A stretch of 21,206 nt of DNA from an uncultured Ventosimonas sp. (lineage in GTDB: Bacteria; Pseudomonadota; Gammaproteobacteria; Pseudomonadales; Pseudomonadaceae). The stretch is from NCBI GenBank assembly GCA_945283395.1, contig CALYQH010000002.1:1-21206 (forward strand). The letters run 5' to 3'. Position numbers and translations under genes: made by a program. Positions 1 to 7,736 of this stretch are shown piece by piece; the stretch's first letter is position 1; each line of letters opens with the position of its first letter. The notes beneath the pieces are model-generated. The model saw nothing but the letters and a program-made list of their open reading frames with translations, ran no database searches and was not told the DNA's origin.

Positions 1-630
1 AATGATATACATGTAATTCTAGGATTCAGTGGTGGCTTTGAAGATACCCTATTTAGAGCATTAAAAATACCAGTTGCTTTAGGTGACCGCTATGCCGTAG
101 TACCTTTTTTAAGGCACTATGCAAATAAATGTCATATTAAACTAATAGAGCTTGGTACAGAAAAAGGCAATGAACAACTTTTTACATTAGTAACTTTAAC
201 CAATATTGAACAACAATGGTTCACAGAACAACTAGCTGATGGTGAAGCGATAATAGCCGCGCGCTTTTTACCCAAAGAACTACCTTTAGTAATAGTAGCT
301 GATCGAGAAGCTGAACTTAAACAACGTTTAGAAGAAGATGAAGCTGATAAAAAAATATCACAAGCCGCGTTACGCTTAGCCAGACAATTCACCGCTAAAA
401 TTACTGCTACCACTACCAGTAAACTTTATCTTAACTTAAATAACGCAGCTGTTAACGACTTACTGGCAGCTTTTCATGCTAACCACAGCAACGCGAAACA
501 AGCTGCACAGCTACTTAAATCACTAAAAGTTATAATGGCTGGGCGGGATAGCCATCATTATGCATTAGATTTAAACAAAGCATTGGTCAACTTTACTCAG
601 ACCTTACAAACTATATTAACTTATAACTAA
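1..630 (+). CDS. Hsp90-like (HtpG-related) ATPase, C-terminal part
   Basis: Frame 1 is open from the window edge to TAA at 628-630, giving 209 codons of a gene whose start lies outside. No ATPase motifs are visible because the N-terminal domain is missing. The fragment has a middle-domain-like stretch, a charged linker (about residues 96-130) and a C-terminal block LYLNLNNAAVNDLL followed by a helical region. This resembles the dimerisation domain of HtpG and of the divergent bacterial 'HSP90 family protein' group, where a FxLNPxxxLV-like segment precedes the last helices. I recognise this by eye, so the assignment is moderate. A large TPR protein gene follows after 22 nt, which suggests co-transcription and perhaps a chaperone/partner relationship (inference). 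Confidence 0.5.
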   Translation, partial: NDIHVILGFSGGFEDTLFRALKIPVALGDRYAVVPFLRHYANKCHIKLIELGTEKGNEQLFTLVTLTNIEQQWFTEQLADGEAIIAARFLPKELPLVIVADREAELKQRLEEDEADKKISQAALRLARQFTAKITATTTSKLYLNLNNAAVNDLLAAFHANHSNAKQAAQLLKSLKVIMAGRDSHHYALDLNKALVNFTQTLQTILTYN

Positions 631-652
631 CTTAGCCGAAGGGGGAAAACAC

Positions 653-2959
653 ATGGACATCTGGGATTGGGTATTTCGCTTAGAAGATGATCTAGAAGAA
701 GCGGGGCATGAACATGCTAGCCGTATTATTGAACAAGTAAGTACCGAAATATTAGAACTTAATATAGGCAAAGCTGAAGCGCTATTACCAGAAGCTATTG
801 CTCTAAGTCGCAGCCTCAATAATCCTTGGTTAGAAGTCTACTTCAAACACTGGGAAATGCGTAATAGAATAGGTAATAAATCTGAGGGAGACTCCGTACT
901 TGGCGATGTAGTGGAGTTATTTGAATTTGCTCACCGAGATGAAACCATTACCTGTCCACAATCTATTTGTGTCACCCAAGATTTATCTGCTTGCTATGCT
1001 AATATAGATGGTCCTGGCTGGGCCGAAGAACGTAAAGCAGTTTGTGATGAAACATTTGCAAGAATTGATCCGACATGGAGCTGTTTTCACTGCCTCTCCT
1101 GTGAATATGCTGATGCTTTAATAGATGAAGGAAATCCACAACAGGCATTTGACTATTTGCAACAACAAAAAGCTAAAATCATAGCCGTTGGTGAGGAAGT
1201 TAGCGAAGCTATCAAAACATTTGAAGTACAAGCGTTGCTGCGTCTTAATCAAAATGAACAAGCATTGGCTATTTTAGAAGAATGCCAAGCAGCCGTAAAA
1301 GGCTATGATTGGCCAGTCAATAGTCAAGAACGGCATATTCTTAAAGCGCTGACCTTAGCTAAACTGGGTAAAACTTCAGAAGCATGGGATGAACTACCTA
1401 ATTTTAAAAGTGTAGCTCCCCGCTATTATTTAAGCTGGATTAGAGCAATAGATGTTCTGCTAACCCATGAACCGGACAAAAATGAATGGGCCTTAGGCAG
1501 TGCGCTACAAGAAGCATTAGAACATTTTATGAAAATGGGTAATTATCGCAAGGTCATAGAAGTTGCCGCGCTGCAAATTCGTCTGGCTATGGCTAGACAG
1601 AGTGTCTGGACTGCTAAAAGAGCGTTAGCTATTGCTAATGAAGCTTTACCAAAATTGAAAGAGCCACTAGGGGCTGATCAACTACTGACCAAACTAACCA
1701 ACCAAATAGCTAGCCAAGCAGCTAATAATTCATTGCCAGTACCTGCCAATGAATTGATGACTTGGTTAGAAGAAAGAGCAAAACATCAACAAAGAGGACG
1801 TAATCCTGAACAAGAGATTGAATTATTACTACAGGCAGTAGCTGAACTACCTGACGATGAACCCCTACTAGAAATAACTGTTTCAGCATTACAAGCTTGT
1901 AATGCTACAAAAGAGGCTGAACAACTACTGTGGCAATTTATAGAAAGAAATCATCAACATGAATCATCAGCCGCTTATAATCTGCTTAATGGCTTAATAT
2001 CCACAAATAGATTAGCAGACATTGATAAACTCGCTGAATTTTACCAAACCAGCCAACCTGCTGTAGCTTTGTGGTGCAAAATCCAACAAGCCTTTGCTAA
2101 ACAGGAGTTAGATCTAGCTAAAACGCTTAGCCAGCAAATGCATGAGATCGTACCAGATTACTTAGGGCCAGTGCGTATGCTAGTGCTAATAGCAGTACGC
2201 CAACAAGATTTTGCTGCCGCTGAAAAATGGCAACAGCTTGTGATTGAGAAAAACACAGAAGATCCTCGCAATGATTTATGGGATTTACTTACTTATAGCT
2301 CAGCCAATCAAAATTGGAGCAAAGCTAGAGAGGTAGCTAAACAACTTGAGATTCCTTTAACCTCTACTGAAGGGGTGATTAATGAGGAATGGGGCTGGGT
2401 ACGTATTCAGGTAGAAGAGCAAGGTGATACGCTAGAATATTTAGCCCATTGCACAGGGCCTGTCACCGCCATTATTAAAGAACCTGCCTATGCGAATAAA
2501 ACACAACGAGTAGATGATTGGGTAGTATATGATGCGGCGCAACTAGCTCCTGTCCCAGAAGATGAAGAAGAGAAGAAGCATTTTATCCCACTTTATAAAT
2601 TAGTCAAAACCCTCCAGCCGGGTGACTTTGGGCAGAGCTGGTTTATTGACGGCATCTACCCGGGAGATGAAGCTTTTCAACTTTTGGAAAAACAAATCAC
2701 AGATAAAGGATGGCGGTTATGGGTGCAAAGTAACTCAAACTACCAAATTACTGACCAATTTGATCTAGATGAAACACCTCAACAAGGTATATTCTTCTGT
2801 ATCGTAGCGCCTAAAGCGGTAACTCCTGTTGAACTAGATAAATTCTTAACGGCAGCTACAGAAGATTGGGCGTTACCAGTGCATTGGTTGAAGTTAGCAG
2901 AAGCAGCAGGAGCTGCTGTTGAACCTCATCAAGAAATTATTAGTCGTTATAAACTATAA
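653..2959 (+). CDS. Large tetratricopeptide-repeat protein, partner of the upstream Hsp90-like gene
   Basis: This encodes a 768-residue, acidic, mainly helical protein with no signal peptide or membrane segment, so it is probably cytoplasmic. The ATG is preceded by a strong AAGGGGG ribosome site, 22 nt after the Hsp90-like stop. Degenerate TPR-like helix pairs run through about residues 1-560; examples are the stretches around 160-215 and 370-430, rich in A-x-x-L-L and E-A-L spacing. Residues 101-150 hold seven cysteines, ending in CFHCLSC at 144-150. From about residue 575 the protein changes to a mixed alpha/beta C-terminal domain with aromatic and charged patches, including a run of five acidic residues and two lysines near 640. 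I do not recognise that domain. Enzymatic activity is not evident; a scaffold or co-chaperone role is inferred from TPRs and context. Confidence 0.75.
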   Translation: MDIWDWVFRLEDDLEEAGHEHASRIIEQVSTEILELNIGKAEALLPEAIALSRSLNNPWLEVYFKHWEMRNRIGNKSEGDSVLGDVVELFEFAHRDETITCPQSICVTQDLSACYANIDGPGWAEERKAVCDETFARIDPTWSCFHCLSCEYADALIDEGNPQQAFDYLQQQKAKIIAVGEEVSEAIKTFEVQALLRLNQNEQALAILEECQAAVKGYDWPVNSQERHILKALTLAKLGKTSEAWDELPNFKSVAPRYYLSWIRAIDVLLTHEPDKNEWALGSALQEALEHFMKMGNYRKVIEVAALQIRLAMARQSVWTAKRALAIANEALPKLKEPLGADQLLTKLTNQIASQAANNSLPVPANELMTWLEERAKHQQRGRNPEQEIELLLQAVAELPDDEPLLEITVSALQACNATKEAEQLLWQFIERNHQHESSAAYNLLNGLISTNRLADIDKLAEFYQTSQPAVALWCKIQQAFAKQELDLAKTLSQQMHEIVPDYLGPVRMLVLIAVRQQDFAAAEKWQQLVIEKNTEDPRNDLWDLLTYSSANQNWSKAREVAKQLEIPLTSTEGVINEEWGWVRIQVEEQGDTLEYLAHCTGPVTAIIKEPAYANKTQRVDDWVVYDAAQLAPVPEDEEEKKHFIPLYKLVKTLQPGDFGQSWFIDGIYPGDEAFQLLEKQITDKGWRLWVQSNSNYQITDQFDLDETPQQGIFFCIVAPKAVTPVELDKFLTAATEDWALPVHWLKLAEAAGAAVEPHQEIISRYKL

Positions 2960-2966
2960 ACCTTAA

Positions 2967-3015
2967 CTAACATTCATGTGTTAAAGTCATTTTTAACACA
3001 TGAATAGATAGTTAG
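2967..3015. terminator. Perfect 14-bp hairpin downstream of the TPR gene
   Basis: ATTCATGTGTTAAA (2972-2985) is exactly complementary to TTTAACACATGAAT (2992-3005), with a 6-nt loop. The outer bases CTAAC (2967-2971) can pair with GTTAG (3011-3015) across a 5-nt bulge. It starts 12 nt after the TPR stop codon, where a terminator is expected, but no T-run follows on the + strand. It may end or stabilise the transcript 3' end, or be a protein-binding site. Confidence 0.45.
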
Positions 3016-3223
3016 CCAATAATTACCCAAATAAGGCTAACAGTCTTGATATTGAAATATAGCTTAAGGCTTTACCCTTTAACTCATGATAAAAAAAGAA
3101 AAATTTTTAATTATTATAGTTTCCACCCTAACATCTCCTAAAAATATCGTTATCTTAAGGTGATCATTATTTTTTTCCTCATTAATTGATAAGCTACATT
3201 TTTTTAATTAGCATTTGAAACAT

Positions 3224-3261
3224 GATAATTAAAACTAACCACAGGTTTAGTTAATTATATC
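3224..3261. repeat. Imperfect inverted repeat in intergenic gap
   Basis: The arms at 3224-3240 and 3244-3261 are complementary apart from small bulges, with a 3-nt loop (ACA). The stem is mostly A-T pairs and no T-run follows. No function can be assigned. Confidence 0.3.
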
Positions 3262-3306
3262 AATCAGCTTGTTAACCCCATTCAAGTTAACTCTTATTTT
3301 ATTGAT

Positions 3307-3332
3307 AAAAAAGGCGTAGTTGGCGCCTTTTT
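3307..3332 (-). terminator. Intrinsic terminator of the yegP-like gene
   Basis: AAAAAGGCG (3308-3316) pairs with CGCCTTTTT (3324-3332) around a 7-nt loop, leaving an A-rich left flank that becomes the U-tract of the leftward transcript. The outer bases overlap the TAA stop (3331-3333) of the minus-strand gene. The stem could also work weakly for rightward transcription. Confidence 0.7.
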
Positions 3333-3672
3333 ATTTCTTGATGGTTAAATCTTTAATAGTGGTAGTACAACCATTTTTTTTCACTGACTCTATACCTTTA
3401 TCACGAGCCGTGGTCGTCTCATAAACTTCACTGTTACCTATAACTTGATAATTGGCTGCTTTTAAAGTGAAATAAAATTTACCACTTTTAGCTACTAACA
3501 GACTATAGCGCTTTGCATCACCACTATTTTTTTGGACCGACGCAATACCTATTTTGGTAGATGCTTTTTGCTTATACATTTCACTGGTTAAAATAACCTC
3601 ACCATTATGGGCCTTCAAGGTAAAATAAAACTGTCCATTTTTAGCTTTTTTAATTTCAAATGTACCTACCAT
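3331..3672 (-). CDS. yegP: YegP-family DUF1508 protein, two tandem repeats
   Basis: This is a small basic protein of 113 residues made of two copies of the DUF1508 module. Each copy has the pattern F-E/Y-x-x-x-K-x-G-x-FYFTLKA followed by a SE-x-Y turn; the halves begin with FEIKKAKNGQFYFTLKA and YSLLVAKSGKFYFTLKA. The length matches the E. coli YegP type (about 110 residues). Its molecular role is not established. I chose the ATG at 3672: an AAGGAG ribosome site sits 6 nt upstream of it, whereas it directly abuts the alternative ATG two codons earlier (3678). The gene is followed by its own terminator. The hydrolase remnant lies 119 nt upstream on the same strand. Confidence 0.85.
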   Translation of the reverse strand: MVGTFEIKKAKNGQFYFTLKAHNGEVILTSEMYKQKASTKIGIASVQKNSGDAKRYSLLVAKSGKFYFTLKAANYQVIGNSEVYETTTARDKGIESVKKNGCTTTIKDLTIKK

Positions 3673-3791
3673 TATCATCTCCTTAATTAATTGAAGTTTT
3701 ATTTATAAATTAAAGCTATTTTTTTTGATACTAGACCTAAGCCTATAATAAACATTAGTTTTAGTTGTTGCTTTTAATATTTTTTATCCCA

Positions 3792-4046
3792 TTATTTTTT
3801 TATTTTGGCTTGTTGATTAGATAAATAAATATTACTTCTCTTAGCTAACTTATTATTTTCTATGACATTTATCCACTCATTAGTGGTTATGGTTGCTGCA
3901 AAACTACTTTGCATTACGACACTAAAAATACGATGAATCTCCTCTGCTGTAGCTTTTCCTGCTTCATTGGCATAAGGTAAAGAACCTGTTGCATCAGTAA
4001 TAAATTCAGTCTCAAACCCTCTTTCTTGCGCCTCAATAACGGTAGC
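3792..4046 (-). pseudogene. Cysteine hydrolase (isochorismatase-like), 3' remnant
   Basis: The minus-strand frame ending at 3794-3792 encodes only the C-terminal third of an isochorismatase-superfamily hydrolase. It starts within the segment after the catalytic cysteine (TVIEAQERGFE) and continues through ITDATGSLPYANEAGKATAEE to QSSFAATITTNEWI, a pattern typical of the family's C-terminus. The N-terminal half, with the catalytic Asp, Lys and Cys, is absent. Upstream of about 4041 the frame runs antisense through a GlxA-type regulator remnant and stops looking like a hydrolase. The ten residues before the homology are therefore junction noise. No ribosome site or conserved start is visible, so a functional product is very unlikely. 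Confidence 0.75.
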
Positions 4047-4472
4047 GCCCAACAAGCCAATAAAGTTGCTAAACAACTAGTTATTGCCCCTCATAGAGCG
4101 GGAGGTCAAGTGCCATTCATAGAGCAAACTTTCCCCACCCAACCAAGCAGTAACAGATTGAGCACCTTATTAGCTTGGTTACAAAGTCATTTAGCTAACC
4201 ATCATACCACCGATCAATTAGCAAAACGCACCGGTATGAGTCGCCGCAGTTTTACTCGTCACTTTAAACAACTAACAGGTTATAGTTTAACCCAATAGCT
4301 TATTGAACAGTGCCTTAGTCAGGCTCAAACATTATTAGAAACCAGCTATTTCTCATTAGAACAGATAGCTCAACAAGTAGGTTTTAGCTCTAGCTCCGCA
4401 TTAAGACAACATTTTCTAAAAAAATTTAACTTAACGCCTAGCCAATATCAAAAAAATTTTCATCATCCATAA
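4041..4472 (+). pseudogene. GlxA-family AraC-type regulator, 5'-truncated and with an in-frame TAG
   Basis: The frame beginning GSAQQANKVAKQLVIAPHR matches the end of the DJ-1/PfpI domain of GlxA-type regulators. The AraC DNA-binding domain follows. The first helix-turn-helix is TTDQLAKRTGMSRRSFTRHF. The second is EQIAQQVGFSSSSALRQHF, ending near SQYQKNF and TAA at 4470-4472. A TAG at 4296-4298 interrupts the frame between SLTQ and LIEQ. Relatives usually have Trp there, so TGG to TAG is the simplest change. The N-terminal half is missing. GlxA regulators are often divergent from cysteine hydrolase genes, and the remnant to the left is exactly such a gene, so both appear to have been truncated together. 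Confidence 0.8.
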
Positions 4473-4593
4473 AATAGTAAAATATTACTAATTATTTTAT
4501 TCAACAAAAAAGCAACCTTTCTTCAACATTTCTACTACAAAGGCTACATTAAACTAACTGCCAATTAACATAAACCATCGGCAGTCAAAGTAT

Positions 4594-5364
4594 ATGAGCC
4601 TAAATTTAATAACAACCCTACCTAAACTTGATAACCATAATGAAAATTTCACTTATTGGTGGAACAAACAAGGAGAATGGGTAGAAACGCCAAACGAACG
4701 GCGTGGCGGATTTAGTGGTGTTATAAAGACCCTCAATAAGCAAGGCGAAATTCTCTACATCAAAAAACAAGAAGGACATATCTACCGTAGTCTGCTTTAC
4801 CCATTTGGGCAAGCCACCATTCGTAGAGAATATAACGCTTACCTAGCTTTTAATAAAGCTAAGGTAAGAACTCCGCAAGTAATCTATTGTGGGCAACTAG
4901 GTAAAAAAGCTATTTTAGTGACCAAAGCCCTAGCTAATTTTATTAGTTTTAAAGAATGGCTTAGCAATGCACGCCAAGCTAATACACAAGCTGCTACTAT
5001 AAGTGCGGTATTAGATTCGATAGCCAACATGCTTGTTCAACTTCATAAAAATCACCTACAACATAACTGTATTTATAGTAAACATATATTTGTTAATGTC
5101 CTCGAGAGACAAAAAGCTACCGTCCACACCGCGCTATTAGATTTAGAAAAATCAAGAAAACGTCTTACTGCCAAACAAGCAGCTTTACACGACACACCGC
5201 AAATAAGGCGTCATTCAGCTATTAGCCATACTGAATGGCTGTATCTTGCTAAGCAATATGAAATGTATTTTGGTAGTCCCTTACCCAAACTATACCAATT
5301 GCCACCAACTCCTCTCTACCTTAATACTCAAACCTTATACCAACACACCAAAATAATAGATTAA
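4594..5364 (+). CDS. inaA: InaA-type lipopolysaccharide kinase-family protein
   Basis: This 256-residue cytoplasmic protein is of the InaA / Kdo-kinase-like family, known in Pseudomonas as a weak-acid-inducible protein related to LPS heptose kinases. The family hallmark WWN...GEWVE.PN.RRGG lies at residues 22-39. The ATP-binding lysine pair is at 57-58 in LYIKKQEGH and the helix-C glutamate is probably E79. The catalytic-loop region LHKNHLQHNCIYSKHIF is at 150-166, and DLEKSR at 183-188 takes the place of the metal-binding DFG motif. The ribosome site is weak, but no better start is present and the N-terminus fits the family. The methyltransferase gene follows after 13 nt, so they probably form an operon. 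The phosphate acceptor is unknown; an envelope role is inferred from the family. Confidence 0.8.
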   Translation: MSLNLITTLPKLDNHNENFTYWWNKQGEWVETPNERRGGFSGVIKTLNKQGEILYIKKQEGHIYRSLLYPFGQATIRREYNAYLAFNKAKVRTPQVIYCGQLGKKAILVTKALANFISFKEWLSNARQANTQAATISAVLDSIANMLVQLHKNHLQHNCIYSKHIFVNVLERQKATVHTALLDLEKSRKRLTAKQAALHDTPQIRRHSAISHTEWLYLAKQYEMYFGSPLPKLYQLPPTPLYLNTQTLYQHTKIID

Positions 5365-5377
5365 TAGGTTAATTAGC

Positions 5378-6067
5378 ATGCTCAATCAAATTCAAACCCC
5401 TTCTGAAAAAACGCCTATTCAATTAGCCTTTTCTAGTAAATATAGCAAAGCACATGCCATTGACTACTTTACAAAACATCAACAAGGCATAGCACGAAGA
5501 TTCACTACTTGGCGCGAAACTCAATTAGCGCGGAAAGCTTTAAAAACCGCTGGCAATCCCCAATCAATCCTAGATTTACCCTGTGGAGCTGGCCGCTTTT
5601 GGCAATTATTAGCCGCTGATCATAAGCGCACCTTGCTGGCAGCAGACAACTCTGAACACATGATAGAAGTGGCCAAAACACTACAACCACCAGCTATAGC
5701 TGAGCGTTTTACTGCTTTCAAATCTTCGGCCTTTGCTATTAAGCTTGCTAATGAGGCGGTAGATAACATCTTTTGTATACGCTTGCTACACCATATAGAA
5801 GCACATGAATATCGGTTAGCTATTTTGCAAGAATTTTATAGAGTCACGCGCGATACAGTTATTCTATCACTCTGGGTAGATGGTAATTTCAAAGCTTGGC
5901 GTAGAAGAAAATCAGAAGCAACCGGCCGTCATACTCAACATAATAGATTCTTAATTCCCACCGCCACTATTGAAGCTGAATTTAAAGAAGTAGGTTTTAA
6001 CATAGTAGCTCACCATGATTTTTTACCCAAGTATGCTATGTGGCGAATTTACGTGTTACGCAAATGA
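5378..6067 (+). CDS. Class I SAM-dependent methyltransferase
   Basis: This encodes 229 residues with a Rossmann methyltransferase core. Motif I is ILDLPCGAGRFW at residues 64-75, the acidic end of strand 2 is LLAADNS near 87-93, and RLLHHI at 135-140 is the motif IV/post-IV region with its usual paired histidines. The C-terminal part is basic (KAWRRRKSEATGR), perhaps contacting an anionic substrate. It follows inaA by 13 nt and is probably co-transcribed; the same neighbours in Pseudomonas suggest an envelope or lipid-related substrate, but the sequence does not identify it. The stop codon is 4 nt from the end of the convergent radical SAM gene and no terminator lies between them. Confidence 0.8.
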   Translation: MLNQIQTPSEKTPIQLAFSSKYSKAHAIDYFTKHQQGIARRFTTWRETQLARKALKTAGNPQSILDLPCGAGRFWQLLAADHKRTLLAADNSEHMIEVAKTLQPPAIAERFTAFKSSAFAIKLANEAVDNIFCIRLLHHIEAHEYRLAILQEFYRVTRDTVILSLWVDGNFKAWRRRKSEATGRHTQHNRFLIPTATIEAEFKEVGFNIVAHHDFLPKYAMWRIYVLRK

Positions 6068-6071
6068 CTTA

Positions 6072-7601
6072 TTAAGCATGTTGTTGTTGCCTTTTAGGTA
6101 AAGCTTGCTCTTTGCCTTTATGTTTAAGATGATCTTTCCAAGCGCGCGGCGGTTCACCTAAAAAGCGTGGCCAGCCATGCGTACCTATTCGTATAAAATC
6201 TTGTTGCATGGCTTGTTGAATAGTTTCTAATGAATGCTGCTGGCTAGCTAGCAAAAATTCAAACACTAGCGCAAACAATTTATCTAAGGCAATACCATGT
6301 GTTTGATTAACTTTTGGGAAAGCCCATTGACTAAAGGCTGCTATATTACCAAAAGCATCATCATTCAATAATAACGGTAAAGTAAACTTGAATCGTCCTG
6401 AATTTGCTATTAAATCCCAAAACTTAGCTATTTTCTTAATATGATTTACCTCTTCATAATCCAAATCTTTATTAGCTAATAAAGTATAAGGTGGCAAACT
6501 ACTAAATTTATAATCATAAGCTTGGTTATGACGTTTAATAGGTGTTCCTTTTAAGCGTTTCAATAACCCTAATTGAATCTCTTGCGGCTGCCAAGACCAC
6601 AATTCATTAAACCCTTTGGCAAAGTTTGCTAAGTTTTCAGCAGGTAAACCAGCTATCAAATCTACATGCAAGTGAACTGTAGTATGCTTAGATAACCAAC
6701 TAATATTTTCTTTAGCTTTCGATAAATTAGTTTTTCTTGAAATCAGCGTTTGCGTTTCTGCATAAAGCGTTTGAATACCAATTTCAAACTGTAAACTAGC
6801 GGCGGGAAATTCTAAAATTAAAGCTTTTAACTCGTCAGGAAGATGATCGGGCACGAGCTCAAAATGTAAAAATAATGATTCATCTGGATATTGTTTTAGC
6901 TTATCTAAAAAAAACTGTAAGATAGTGGCAGTAAATTCTTTTTTTAAATTAAACGTCCTATCTATAAATTTAAATTGCCGTAAGCCTCTTTGGTAGAGTT
7001 TATCCATAGCTGCCAAAAAGGGTTCTAGTGGAAACATCCATGCCGTTTTATCTAAACTAGATAAACAAAATTCACATTTAAAAGGACACCCCCTAGAAGC
7101 CTCTACATAAATGGTTCTATGCTTTATATCATCATCCGTATAATAATCATAAGGTAATAAAATAGTTGCTAAATTTGCTTGAATACCTTGTATAACCTTA
7201 CTAGCTATCATTTGCCCTGCCATCAATTGATGGCAAAGCTGATAAAAACTGATATCTCCCCAACCTGTTATTAAATAGTCAGCCAATGTGAAAATCTCAG
7301 TTTTTTGATACTCATAGGAAACTTCAGGGCCACCAATAATAATTGATATGTCTGGCCTTAATATTTTTAATTCTCTAATAAGTTGCGTAGTTTTTTCAAT
7401 ATTCCAGATATAAACTGAAAAACCTATAATATGGGGATTCTTGTTAACTATTTGTTCTAGCATGTCCTCCACATTTTGTTGAATTGTCAATTCTAAGATA
7501 TGCGTCTGTTGTTGCAACTCCTGCATATTGGCATATAGATATCGTAATGCTAATGAAGCATGCGCGAATCGAGCATTAAGCGTAGTTAACAAAATAGTCA
7601 T
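6072..7601 (-). CDS. B12-binding-domain radical SAM protein (DUF4080 type)
   Basis: This encodes about 509 residues. The N-terminus TLNARFAHASLALRYLYAN and the following IIGFSVYIWN and IIIGGPE strands match the cobalamin-binding Rossmann domain of B12-dependent radical SAM proteins. Counting from the upstream TTG, the [4Fe-4S]/SAM motif C-x3-C-x2-C is at C179, C183 and C186 (GCPFKCEFC), followed by a radical SAM barrel with FKFIDRTFN and DLIAGLP strands. The C-terminus matches the DUF4080 extension. I prefer the ATG at 7601 because family members begin M-x-I-L-x-T-L-N-A-R; the TTG at 7622 gives seven extra residues without better ribosome-site support. The substrate is unknown. It is transcribed alone, converging on the methyltransferase gene. 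Confidence 0.8.
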   Translation of the reverse strand: MTILLTTLNARFAHASLALRYLYANMQELQQQTHILELTIQQNVEDMLEQIVNKNPHIIGFSVYIWNIEKTTQLIRELKILRPDISIIIGGPEVSYEYQKTEIFTLADYLITGWGDISFYQLCHQLMAGQMIASKVIQGIQANLATILLPYDYYTDDDIKHRTIYVEASRGCPFKCEFCLSSLDKTAWMFPLEPFLAAMDKLYQRGLRQFKFIDRTFNLKKEFTATILQFFLDKLKQYPDESLFLHFELVPDHLPDELKALILEFPAASLQFEIGIQTLYAETQTLISRKTNLSKAKENISWLSKHTTVHLHVDLIAGLPAENLANFAKGFNELWSWQPQEIQLGLLKRLKGTPIKRHNQAYDYKFSSLPPYTLLANKDLDYEEVNHIKKIAKFWDLIANSGRFKFTLPLLLNDDAFGNIAAFSQWAFPKVNQTHGIALDKLFALVFEFLLASQQHSLETIQQAMQQDFIRIGTHGWPRFLGEPPRAWKDHLKHKGKEQALPKRQQQHA

Positions 7602-7682
7602 CAAATAATAAGTACCCAGCAAATAACCAAACAGCTAATACCCTAAACCCAAATAGCTTAATTTAGTGTGGTAATTTAGCAG

Positions 7683-7711
7683 TGTGCAGTTTACTAGATA
7701 AGGCTTATAAT
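7683..7711 (+). promoter_or_regulatory. Probable sigma70 promoter of nth
   Basis: A perfect TATAAT -10 box lies at 7706-7711. Seventeen bases upstream is a poor -35 (TGTGCA, 7683-7688, three of six matches). The -10 is 25 nt before the nth start, so the leader is short but still carries the GGGAG ribosome site. Confidence 0.45.
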
Positions 7712-7736
7712 TTATAGCTTACCTAGGGAGTAAACA

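Larger units (their letters stand above)
2960..3330. other. Non-coding gap with several inverted repeats
   Basis: This 371-nt AT-rich stretch has no credible reading frame. It contains a perfect 14-bp hairpin just after the TPR gene and an imperfect inverted repeat at 3224-3261. It also holds two copies of the self-complementary hexamer GTTAAC at 3271-3276 and 3286-3291, and the terminator of the leftward yegP-like gene at its right end. I find no tRNA-like fold and no recognisable remnant of a protein gene. Confidence 0.5.

Noticed and set aside
132..413. Minus-strand open frame of 93 codons, Ser-rich
   Set aside because: It is antisense to the Hsp90-like frame, Ser/Ala-biased as expected for a shadow frame, and resembles no protein family.
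2960..3330. A small RNA gene or CRISPR-like repeats
   Set aside because: The inverted repeats differ in sequence, are not regularly spaced and have no clear promoter or terminator in a consistent direction.
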